Positions 39,886 to 47,802 of a stretch of 56,064 bases of DNA are shown one piece after another. The position numbers and the translations under genes were made by a program. Under the pieces are notes generated by a model. It was not told the DNA's origin, did not search any database, and was given only the letters and a program-made list of their open reading frames with translations. The DNA is from an uncultured Pontibacter sp. (GTDB lineage: Bacteria > Bacteroidota > Bacteroidia > Cytophagales > Hymenobacteraceae), in NCBI GenBank assembly GCA_947499125.1, contig CANMMP010000009.1, positions 1 through 56,064 on the forward strand, given 5' to 3'. Position 1 is the stretch's first letter; every line of letters starts with the position of its first letter.

Positions 39886-42483
39886 ATGCGCTTCTTCTGG
39901 CTTTTCACCCTTTTGGTATTGCTTCCTGCCCTATGTTTTGGCGGTACGCTGCGCGGTAAAGTTACCGACGAGAATGGCAACGGTTTGCCTTTTGCCAGCA
40001 TCTACATAAAAGAGACAAGCAGCGGCACTGCCACCAACGAGAACGGGCTATACTCCCTCCAACTCGACTCGGGCACTTATACGTTGGAGTTTAAATATGT
40101 TGGCTACAAAGCTAAAACGCATACCGTAACTATAAACGGCCATGCCCGCGAGCTAAATGTGCAACTGCAACCTGAGGTACTTAACCTGAAAGAAGTTGTA
40201 GTACGCGCCTCCGACGAAGATCCTGCTTACCCTATAATGCGCAATGCTATCCGTTTGCGTAAATACCACCTGAACGAAGCCCTTGCCTGGAGTGCCCGCG
40301 TGTACATGAAAAGTGTAGCCCGCATGGATAAAGTGCCTAATAAAGTATTAGGCATCCGGGTGGTTGATGTGGATACAGGCATTGTATACTTGTCGGAGTC
40401 GGTGTCGATGCTGCATGTAAAGCGGCCAAATAAGATAAATGAGCGGGTAATTTCTTCGCGGGTAAGCGGCCAGAAAAAAGGCTTCAGCTTTAACCAGGCT
40501 TCTGAAATGAACGTGAGTTTTTACGAGAACCTGTTGAAAATAGAAGGCTTGAGCGAACGCGGATTTATATCACCGCTGGCCAATAATGCCCTGTTCTACT
40601 ATAAATACCAGTACCTGGGCGCTTTCGAGGAGAACGGCCGAACTATAAACAAGATCAAAGTAACCCCGCGCCGCCGCAACGATCCTGTTTTTGAGGGCAC
40701 CATATACATTTGCGACGGCGCCTGGCGCATCCATAGCACCGACCTGACATTAACTAAACGCGCCGGCATCGAGTTTGTAGATTTTATTCGGGTGCGACAA
40801 GTATACGCACCAGTGTTGGAACATGTCTGGATGCCTGTTTCGCAGCGATTTACGTTCGAGGCTGCTGGTTTAGGCTTTAAGGGAAGAGGCTACGTTACGG
40901 GTGTTTACTCGAACTATAAAGTACAGGCCGCCTATAAAAAACCACCGAAGCTGGAGGAAATAGAACCTGAGCCGGAAGAAACTATAGTTGCCTCAGCCAA
41001 CGAAGCAGCGCCTCCTAAACCACGCTTTAAAGTAATAGAGCCCGAAAAGGCTGACCCAGATGAAAAGCCGATCCATGTAGATAAAATTTTCAGCAAAGAG
41101 GTGCTGGTAGTAGAGGAGAACTCAAACAAACGCGATTCGCTTTATTGGGACAAGATTCGCCCTGTGCCGCTCACTCAATCCGAAGCCCTGGATTATGTGA
41201 AAAAAGACAGCCTTGAGTTGATAAAGGAATCAAAACCGTATCAGGATTCACTGGACCATATCCGGAACAAACCAACTATAGGCAATATGTTTCTGCGGGG
41301 CTATACTTACCGGAACAGTTTCGAAGGCAAAAACTTTTATTTCGATCCGCTGCTGGATGTTACCGGTGGGCCAAGTATAATACAGTACAATACCGTAGAA
41401 GGCGTTGCTGCAGATGTGCGCATGACTTACGTGCGACGGTACGACGACCGACGGCGATATATATTAGAGCCGGCTGTGCGCTACGGTTTCTCCAATCATC
41501 AGCTAAACGCAAAGCTTCGGGCTGCTTATGTATACAATGCCATTACCAACAGTATTGTGCAGGCCGAAGGCGGCCGTTATGTAGAGCAGATAAATACTAC
41601 CACTCCAATATCGCCTTTCGTAAACACGGTTTATACGTTGTTTGCCGGCGATAACTACATGAAGCTTTACCAGAAAGGTTTTGTACGTTTGAGCCAACGC
41701 AGCGAATTGGTAAACGGACTAATCCTGACCAGTAACCTGGAGTATGCGCAACGATCACCACTTAATAACACCTCGTTCTATAGTTTCCGGGATAATAAAG
41801 ATCCGGAAGGCCAGAGCCGGTTTACTTCCAATGTGCCACAGAACGCAGAACTGACCGATGCTGTTTTTCAACCGCATGAGGCGCTTACTGCATCGTTTAG
41901 CTTAAGTATAAAACCTGGCCAGCGTTACATTAGTCACCCGGACCGCAAAATAAACCTCGACTCGAAATACCCGACCATTACCTTAGGTTACCGTGCTGGT
42001 ATAGCGGCTTTGGGCGGAGATGTAAAGTATAACACTGCAGCCATTGGTATTTCTGATGAAATGAGTTTTGGCCTGTTGGGTGCCAGTAACTATAGCGCCA
42101 CGGCGGGCGTGTTCTGGGGTAAAGGTGAGATGAAACTGATGGACTACCGCCACTTTAATGGCAACCAGACCATTTTTGCCGGTACTTACAAAGGCTTCCA
42201 GTTGCTTGACTATTATAAGTATAGCACAAATAATAACTACCTGGAGGCGCATTACGAGCATCATTTCAATGGTTTCCTGTTTAATAAGATACCACTGTTT
42301 CGTAAACTGAAATGGCAGGAGGTGGTAACCCTCAATTACCTGAACACGCAGCAGTCGGGGAACTACCTGGAACTTGGATTAGGTATAGAACATATCTTTA
42401 AAGTTGTCCGCGTTGATTTTTTCACAGCTTTCCAGGAAGGCAAAAGAGGTCGTACAGGTATAACAGTTGGGCTTGGCTTCTGA
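39886..42483 (+). CDS. DUF5686 outer-membrane protein with regulatory-like domain
   Basis: 865 residues. Signal peptide (about 1-19, CFGG), then a carboxypeptidase-regulatory-like beta-sandwich (about 22-105: LRGKVTDENGNGLPFASIYIKETSSG). The DUF5686 region follows, with KVLGIRVVDVDTGIVYLSES, and a C-terminal beta-rich barrel to the end (GITVGLGF). Mid-protein (about 370-430) it has a charged, Pro/Glu-rich linker. DUF5686 proteins are common in Bacteroidota outer membranes; their role is unknown. Single gene. Confidence 0.88.
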   Translation: MRFFWLFTLLVLLPALCFGGTLRGKVTDENGNGLPFASIYIKETSSGTATNENGLYSLQLDSGTYTLEFKYVGYKAKTHTVTINGHARELNVQLQPEVLNLKEVVVRASDEDPAYPIMRNAIRLRKYHLNEALAWSARVYMKSVARMDKVPNKVLGIRVVDVDTGIVYLSESVSMLHVKRPNKINERVISSRVSGQKKGFSFNQASEMNVSFYENLLKIEGLSERGFISPLANNALFYYKYQYLGAFEENGRTINKIKVTPRRRNDPVFEGTIYICDGAWRIHSTDLTLTKRAGIEFVDFIRVRQVYAPVLEHVWMPVSQRFTFEAAGLGFKGRGYVTGVYSNYKVQAAYKKPPKLEEIEPEPEETIVASANEAAPPKPRFKVIEPEKADPDEKPIHVDKIFSKEVLVVEENSNKRDSLYWDKIRPVPLTQSEALDYVKKDSLELIKESKPYQDSLDHIRNKPTIGNMFLRGYTYRNSFEGKNFYFDPLLDVTGGPSIIQYNTVEGVAADVRMTYVRRYDDRRRYILEPAVRYGFSNHQLNAKLRAAYVYNAITNSIVQAEGGRYVEQINTTTPISPFVNTVYTLFAGDNYMKLYQKGFVRLSQRSELVNGLILTSNLEYAQRSPLNNTSFYSFRDNKDPEGQSRFTSNVPQNAELTDAVFQPHEALTASFSLSIKPGQRYISHPDRKINLDSKYPTITLGYRAGIAALGGDVKYNTAAIGISDEMSFGLLGASNYSATAGVFWGKGEMKLMDYRHFNGNQTIFAGTYKGFQLLDYYKYSTNNNYLEAHYEHHFNGFLFNKIPLFRKLKWQEVVTLNYLNTQQSGNYLELGLGIEHIFKVVRVDFFTAFQEGKRGRTGITVGLGF

Positions 42484-42548
42484 TAGGTGTTGTATAACCT
42501 ATTGATACTATAGCCGTTAAAAAACCCATGAATTTATACAATAAGACT

Positions 42549-42854
42549 ATGAAAATGATACCCAATATATTTAAAACAGGGGCCGCTATAGCCTTTTTTG
42601 CTATAGTTGGTTTTGGCTGTGGCCAGCAGGACACGACTATCGACGAAGATACCGGCACAGCCGATGCTATAGTAGAAGGCGACTCATCGGCAGCTAACCT
42701 TAGCAACCCGCGCCCAGCACCTATAGGTGACACCTCCGAAACTGCCAACCAGGCAGACCGCTTCGGCAACATGAATCCAAACCAGGACTCAGCAGCTCGC
42801 GCTATGGAAAAGCTGGATGAGAAGAAAGAACAAATGAAGAAACAGGATCAATAA
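42549..42854 (+). CDS. Small lipoprotein, disordered
   Basis: 101 residues. Lipoprotein signal MKMIPNIFKTGAAIAFFAIV with lipobox GFGC. The mature part is acidic and disordered (DTTIDEDTGTADAIVEGD), then Pro/Asn-rich and ends with a Lys/Glu-rich stretch (MEKLDEKKEQMKKQDQ). The frame is open to 42528, but the ATG at 42549 fits the signal better. No domain recognised. It follows the DUF5686 gene by 65 bp and may share its transcript. Confidence 0.78.
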   Translation: MKMIPNIFKTGAAIAFFAIVGFGCGQQDTTIDEDTGTADAIVEGDSSAANLSNPRPAPIGDTSETANQADRFGNMNPNQDSAARAMEKLDEKKEQMKKQDQ

Positions 42855-42873
42855 AGATCATAAATGAAACAAA

Positions 42874-42912
42874 AACAGCCTTGCTACTAATTGTGGCAAG
42901 GCTGTTATTGTT
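42874..42912 (+). terminator. Intrinsic terminator after the small lipoprotein
   Basis: AACAGCCTTGC/GCAAGGCTGTT stem (42874-42884 with 42896-42906), followed by ATTGTTTTT. Confidence 0.85.
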
Positions 42913-42984
42913 TTTAGCGGGTTCACGGTTAATCTCAAGGGGGTATTATAAGTGTAGCCGATAAATTTTTGACCTAATTCTCTC

Positions 42985-43682
42985 TGTCATTTCGAGCATT
43001 CTTGAGACGCGAGTCGAAGAGAGCCAGCGAAGCTGTGAGGAATCTTAATTGTCCTATAGTTGTAAGACCTAGCAGTGTGCGCAGCTCTTGCTAGAGTCTG
43101 TTATCCTATAGTTAAATTCGATTGCACCTTGAACCAAGCTATCCTTTCATAGTTTCCACTTATCCTGAGAGCTCTACATACCTACAGTTTTATAGTTTCT
43201 TTGGCTCGCTCACGGCCGCGAGGCCGCGTCTTCGGGCATCGCGCTGCTGCTTTCTTGCTATCCTCGTACCTCGGATTGCCTGCGGCACCGCAACAAATCA
43301 AAGGCGCTCAACCCAAAGACTGGAAAGTTTCTCATAGTAACTGCTTAACTATAGCCTATACTATAAGCTTCGACCTTTCTCATGGTTATACTTCCGTAGG
43401 GACAGGTCGCGACCTGTCCGCTCTTGGTCTGTAACTATAAAACTATAAATGGTGAGACAGTATTGGCAGAACTGTCCCCTTGAGGGGACTATAGGGGTGT
43501 TTAGGCTGCACCATAAAACATTAAAGCCATCCATAGCAACGTCAGAGTTCCCCGCCTTAGACAAGTCGCAGATCCCGAACTTGCTTCGGGTGGTGGTTGG
43601 ACCACAGCAACTATAGAACTATAACTTATGAAACAGCAATAGCAGAAAAATTCCCCTCTCGGGAGGGGGCAGGGGTGGGTTA
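42985..43682 (+). repeat. Composite intergenic repeat, copy C
   Basis: Fills most of the 0.9-kb gene-free stretch 42855-43743. It begins with TGTCATTTCGAGC, carries the GC-rich core (43201-43329) and the perfect 20-bp palindrome (43400-43419). The CCCCTTGAGGGG hairpin and the CCCCGCCTTAGACAAG unit with an inserted GATCCCG...CGGG hairpin follow. A CCCCTCTCGGGAGGGG-like unit closes it. The core is nearly identical to that of copies A and B. Confidence 0.85.
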
Positions 43683-43743
43683 AAAAGCCAACTATACCAA
43701 GCTTCCTATCTTTAAAAGGAGAGAGCTGAGGTGAAGTAACCCC

Positions 43744-44694
43744 TCACTTCAAAACAGTAACCGCAGACGTTGGCGGCACTGGCATGCCACTACCGGTTTT
43801 GCGGCGCTTTTTCAGGTTGATATTGTAGATGATAACCGAAATAAAGATGAGCAAGTAAGCCAGAGCTTTTACCAGGGTAGTTTCCTCGTTAAAATAAACG
43901 AAGGCGATTACAAAATTCATGATTGGGTTAATATACATCAGGATGCCAATAGTGCCGGAAGTCAGTTCTTTTAGGGCATAAAGGTTCAGGAACAAAGGCA
44001 GCACGGTAAACACCACACTCAGTATCCCGACATTCATAAAAAAGTGAGCATCGGGCAAAGCAGCTGAATCGCCTGCGAAGTAACTATAGAATGGCCCGAT
44101 CAAAGCAAAAGCCAGCAACAGCTGCAGGGTTAATAGCACGATCTTGTCGTAAGCCCGCAGAATGCGCTGCGATATCAGGTAAAAGGCATAGCTCAGGGCA
44201 ATAAGCAAACTGAAAAGTAAACTGCTGAGCTCTCCGGTACCTATCAATATACAACTGATAACACTGAGCCCGATGGCCAGCCACTGGTTAGGCCGTAGTT
44301 CTTCCTTTAGCAGTATAAACCCAAGCACCGCCGTCAATATAGGGCACAGCAAATAAGAGAAAGAGCCAGTCTGTATGTTGATGTTGTTGATGACATAGAT
44401 AAAAGCGAGCCAGTTTATAGTTAGCAAAAGACCTCCCAGCAAGGTGAAAACTATAAATCGTCGCTTCTCGGCAGCTACAGCTTCCTTAACCAAAGTATAA
44501 GTTGCCTCCACCGCTTTCCTTCTGAAAAAGACAGAAATAACCAACAGTAAACTTACGGACAAAGCAATTCTGAAGTATAGAATTTGTCCGCTTGGATAGT
44601 CGGCCAGCGCTTTTAGCGGGAAAGGTATAAAACCCCAGATGATAAAGGCCGCAATGCCCGCCGCGTAATACGGATTCGCTTTAATTGAATTCAT
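43744..44694 (-). CDS. rarD: RarD-like EamA transporter
   Basis: 316-residue inner-membrane protein with ten helices. The family signature lies at the start, with KANPYYAAGIAAFIIWGFIPFPLKAL, and FIYVINNINIQTGSFSYLLCPILTAVLGFILLKEEL in the first half, as in RarD (chloramphenicol-sensitive protein). A short basic and Pro-rich tail ends the protein. RarD's substrate is unknown. It is divergent from murF-alr. Confidence 0.9.
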   Translation of the reverse strand: MNSIKANPYYAAGIAAFIIWGFIPFPLKALADYPSGQILYFRIALSVSLLLVISVFFRRKAVEATYTLVKEAVAAEKRRFIVFTLLGGLLLTINWLAFIYVINNINIQTGSFSYLLCPILTAVLGFILLKEELRPNQWLAIGLSVISCILIGTGELSSLLFSLLIALSYAFYLISQRILRAYDKIVLLTLQLLLAFALIGPFYSYFAGDSAALPDAHFFMNVGILSVVFTVLPLFLNLYALKELTSGTIGILMYINPIMNFVIAFVYFNEETTLVKALAYLLIFISVIIYNINLKKRRKTGSGMPVPPTSAVTVLK

Positions 44695-44712
44695 GTAAAC
44701 TTAAAAAGTGGG

Positions 44713-44742
44713 CAAAGGTAGTTAATTGCTGAAATGTCTGAA
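44713..44742 (-). promoter_or_regulatory. Promoter of rarD
   Basis: Minus strand TTC (44742-44740), 19 nt, TACCTTTG (44720-44713). Predicted leader is about 12 nt. The preceding sequence TTCAGCAATTAAC resembles that in front of the other EamA gene. Confidence 0.55.
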
Positions 44743-44827
44743 TCAGGATGCACAGGATTTTGAATGATACACAGGATTTTTAATTCACTAACTCTTTAAC
44801 TCCTGAACTCTCTAACTAAATCAAACC
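44734..44827 (-). repeat. Dispersed repeat upstream of rarD, copy 2
   Basis: On the minus strand it contains GTTAGAGAGTT, AGGAGTTA and CATCCTGATTCAGACA, matching copy 1 at 38777-38851. It lies between rarD and the divergent murF-alr. Confidence 0.65.
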
Positions 44828-44857
44828 TGCTATATTTACGCCGAATAACTATTTGCC

Positions 44858-47326
44858 ATGCTCACATTTCAGCAACTTGCTACCGTTACCAACGGCACCC
44901 TTCTGCAATTTATAGTTGCGCAGCCGGTGGTGCACCTGCTCACCGATAGCCGAAAGCTGTCACAGCCGGCCGGTACGCTGTTTTTTGCAATTAGTGGCAA
45001 GTATAACGACGGGCATAAATACCTGAGGGAGCTGTATGGGCAAGGCGTAAGGCAGTTTATAGTTGAGCGCACGCATAACGAAGCCGGTCTCAACTATAGC
45101 AAGCTTTTCCCGGAAGCCAATTTTTTACTGGTGCCCAATAGCTTGCAGGCTTTGCAACAACTAGCCACATGGCACCGGCAGCAGTTTAATATACCGGTAG
45201 TAGGTATAACGGGCAGTAACGGTAAAACGATAGTGAAGGAATGGCTGGCGCAACTGCTGAGCCCTGACGAACTGGTCGCTAAAAGTCCGCGAAGCTATAA
45301 TTCGCAGTTGGGTGTGCCGCTCTCTGTGTGGCAACTTAACCATAACCATACATTTGGCATTTTCGAGGCCGGTATCTCGCTGCCCAACGAAATGGAAAAG
45401 CTGCAGTCCATCATCAGGCCAACCATAGGCATATTTACAAACATCGGCTCAGCTCACGATGAAGGTTTTGCCAGCAGAACACAGAAAGTACAGGAAAAAC
45501 TAAAGCTCTTTAAAGGCGCCGAAGTGCTCATTTACTGCACCGACCACGAACTGCTGCACGAACAGCTACAAGATCAAACTATAAAAACCTTTACCTGGAG
45601 CCGCCTGCACCAGGCCGACATAACTATAACTGCCACCACCACAGCAGGCCATAAAACTATAGTTGTCTATAGTTACCAGGATCAAAAACAACGCTTGTCT
45701 ATACCGTTTACTGACGAAGCTTCGGTAGAGAATGCCCTGCACTGCCTGGCGGTGCTTTTATATAGAAATGTGCCGTTGGCCGATATTCAGGATAGGCTGG
45801 ACAAACTGCACCCGGTAGCCATGCGTCTCGAAATGAAGGAAGCCATAAACGGTTGTTACCTGATCGACGATACCTATAATAACGACCTGGCCGGACTTGC
45901 TATCGCCCTCGACTTCCAGGCAAACCAGCCAAAACGTGGCAGCCGCACCCTTATACTTTCCGATTTGCTGGAATCTGGTTTATCGGAAGCGGCTTTGTAC
46001 AGCCAGGTAGCTTTGCTCCTGCAAAACCACGACATAGATAAACTTATTGGCATCGGCCAAACTATAAGCCATCATAAGCTAAAGTTCTCCTGCGAAGCAG
46101 TTTTTTATAACAGCACCGCCGAGTTCCTGTCGCAATTCAATGCCAACGATTTCCGGAATGAGCTGATCCTGGTAAAGGGTGCCCGTGTGTTTGAGTTTGA
46201 GCGGATCGTACACGCCTTTCAGCAGAAGGTACACGGTACGGTGCTGGAAGTAAACCTGGATGCGCTGGTGCATAACCTGAATTTTTACCGCTCCAGACTT
46301 GCCCCGGAAACAAAGCTGATGGTAATGGTAAAAGCCTTTGCTTATGGTAGCGGAAGCTCTGAAGTGGCAAACCTCCTTCAGTTCCATCGTGTAGATTACC
46401 TGGCTGTTGCCTATGTAGATGAAGGCGTGATGCTCCGTGAGAACGGAATAACACTGCCGGTTATGGTCATGAACCCGTCGCCGGATAGCTTTTCCAAATT
46501 GCGGCAGCACAACCTGGAGCCGGAAATATACTCGCTGGAATTGCTGCAGCTATACTTAAAGGATCTTCCGGACACCACCACACGCCAAAAAATTCACCTG
46601 AAGCTGGACACGGGCATGCACCGGCTCGGTTTTACACCCGAAGATCTGGATGCACTGTTCCCGCTTTTACAGCAGCACCCGCAGGTGCAGGTGGTAAGCG
46701 CATTCTCACACCTGGCCGGCGCCGACGAAGCTTTGCACAACGATTTCTCGCAGCTACAGATAAGTAACTTCAGAAGTATGGCTTCAGGAATTGAGGCGAA
46801 ATTAGGCTATACTTTTATCAAACATATTCTTAACTCGGCTGGCATCGTCCGCTTCCCGGAGCATCAACTGGATATGGTAAGGCTGGGTATTGGTATTTAT
46901 GGCGTAGAGGCTAGTGGCTCGGAGCAGGAAGCTCTTAAACCGGTCAGTATTCTCAAAACCACCGTGTCGCAGGTAAAAAATATTGCGCAGGGCGATACGG
47001 TAGGTTACAGCCGCAAAGGCATCGCCGATGTTGCCAAAACTATTGCAACTATAGCTATTGGCTACGCCGATGGCTACGACCGTCGTTTCAGCAATGGAGT
47101 AGGGCAGGTTCTCTTAAACGGAAAACGCTGCCTCATTATCGGGAATGTTTGTATGGATATGTGCATGGTTGATGTGACAGGCCTCGAAGTAAAAGCAGGC
47201 GACGAAGTTATAGTTTTCGGCCCGCAGATCACTCTGGTCGAGATGGCTGGTCGTATCGGAACTATTCCTTATGAGCTTCTCACCAACGTAAGCCCCCGCG
47301 TAAAACGTATTTTCTATTCGGAGTAG
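44858..47326 (+). CDS. MurF-Alr fusion: MurNAc-tripeptide ligase and alanine racemase
   Basis: 822 residues. The N-terminal Mur ligase (about 1-450) adds D-Ala-D-Ala to the cell-wall precursor; the ATP loop is GITGSNGKTIVKEW near residue 113. The C-terminal alanine racemase (about 460-822) makes D-Ala. Its PLP lysine is in MVMVKAFAYGSG, and the catalytic Tyr region is DTVGYSRKG followed by IGYADGY and NVCMDMCMVDV. Joining the enzyme that supplies D-Ala to one that uses its dipeptide is common in Bacteroidota; Ddl is separate. Confidence 0.96.
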   Translation: MLTFQQLATVTNGTLLQFIVAQPVVHLLTDSRKLSQPAGTLFFAISGKYNDGHKYLRELYGQGVRQFIVERTHNEAGLNYSKLFPEANFLLVPNSLQALQQLATWHRQQFNIPVVGITGSNGKTIVKEWLAQLLSPDELVAKSPRSYNSQLGVPLSVWQLNHNHTFGIFEAGISLPNEMEKLQSIIRPTIGIFTNIGSAHDEGFASRTQKVQEKLKLFKGAEVLIYCTDHELLHEQLQDQTIKTFTWSRLHQADITITATTTAGHKTIVVYSYQDQKQRLSIPFTDEASVENALHCLAVLLYRNVPLADIQDRLDKLHPVAMRLEMKEAINGCYLIDDTYNNDLAGLAIALDFQANQPKRGSRTLILSDLLESGLSEAALYSQVALLLQNHDIDKLIGIGQTISHHKLKFSCEAVFYNSTAEFLSQFNANDFRNELILVKGARVFEFERIVHAFQQKVHGTVLEVNLDALVHNLNFYRSRLAPETKLMVMVKAFAYGSGSSEVANLLQFHRVDYLAVAYVDEGVMLRENGITLPVMVMNPSPDSFSKLRQHNLEPEIYSLELLQLYLKDLPDTTTRQKIHLKLDTGMHRLGFTPEDLDALFPLLQQHPQVQVVSAFSHLAGADEALHNDFSQLQISNFRSMASGIEAKLGYTFIKHILNSAGIVRFPEHQLDMVRLGIGIYGVEASGSEQEALKPVSILKTTVSQVKNIAQGDTVGYSRKGIADVAKTIATIAIGYADGYDRRFSNGVGQVLLNGKRCLIIGNVCMDMCMVDVTGLEVKAGDEVIVFGPQITLVEMAGRIGTIPYELLTNVSPRVKRIFYSE

Positions 47327-47345
47327 ATCTGATTGCTGACTATAG

Positions 47346-47397
47346 GTTTAATTGTTGAAGGTTGAGTTGTCAAGTTTCTAACAATTTAACCTTCAAC
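47346..47397. repeat. Inverted repeat between murF-alr and feoA
   Basis: GTTGAAGGTT (47354-47363) pairs with AACCTTCAAC (47388-47397) in an AT-rich stretch with repeated AACAATTTAAC-like words. No T-run follows; a processing hairpin or repeat is possible. Confidence 0.5.
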
Positions 47398-47540
47398 CTG
47401 CAACAATTCAGCGATCAACAAGCAAGCATTTAACAATTCAACCACCAGCCTCCAACCATTATCTTAAATCTTTTGCTTTAATGTTGAACACCTTGTAACT
47501 TGCAGTTGTTTATAAACAGTCTAAATAAAAGTAACTCAAA

Positions 47541-47789
47541 GTGCACAACAGGGAAGAAGAGCATCAGGATAAAAGAAGTGTACGCGACCTCAAACTAGGT
47601 GAGTGTGGTATAATTTGCTGCCTCCGGGATCCGGAAATGGGCCTTAAGCTCCTGGAAATGGGATGTTTGCCTGGTACACCGGTTAAACTCAACAGTCGCG
47701 CCCCTTTCGGTGACCCGATCACTATTATCGTGAATGACTATACTCTTTCGCTGCGCCTGGATGAAGCTGAAACTATAATGCTGAAATAG
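47541..47789 (+). CDS. feoA: Ferrous iron transport protein FeoA
   Basis: 82-residue SH3-like protein that assists FeoB. Family shape: VRDLKLGECGIICCL, LKLLEMGCLPGTPVKLNSRAPFGDPI and DYTLSLRLDEAETI. Start is GTG at 47541 (MHNREEEHQ). It lies 13 bp before feoB, forming a feoAB operon. No -7 element or iron-regulator (Fur-type) box is convincing in the 214-bp spacer upstream. Confidence 0.95.
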   Translation: MHNREEEHQDKRSVRDLKLGECGIICCLRDPEMGLKLLEMGCLPGTPVKLNSRAPFGDPITIIVNDYTLSLRLDEAETIMLK

Positions 47790-47802
47790 CAATTCCGTTT
47801 AC

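Noticed and set aside
43122..43337. Open frames over the composite repeat core, also 27935-28264 and 43201-43434
   Set aside because: One frame (EPSY...GSLTA.RPRLRASRCCFLA) is open in all three copies, but differences between copies are mostly amino-acid-changing rather than at third positions. Copy A shifts frame after a one-base difference, and there is no start or ribosome site. Not supported as coding.
47327..47540. Fur box or riboswitch before feoA
   Set aside because: No 19-bp Fur-like dyad and no conserved riboswitch core could be made out in the spacer.
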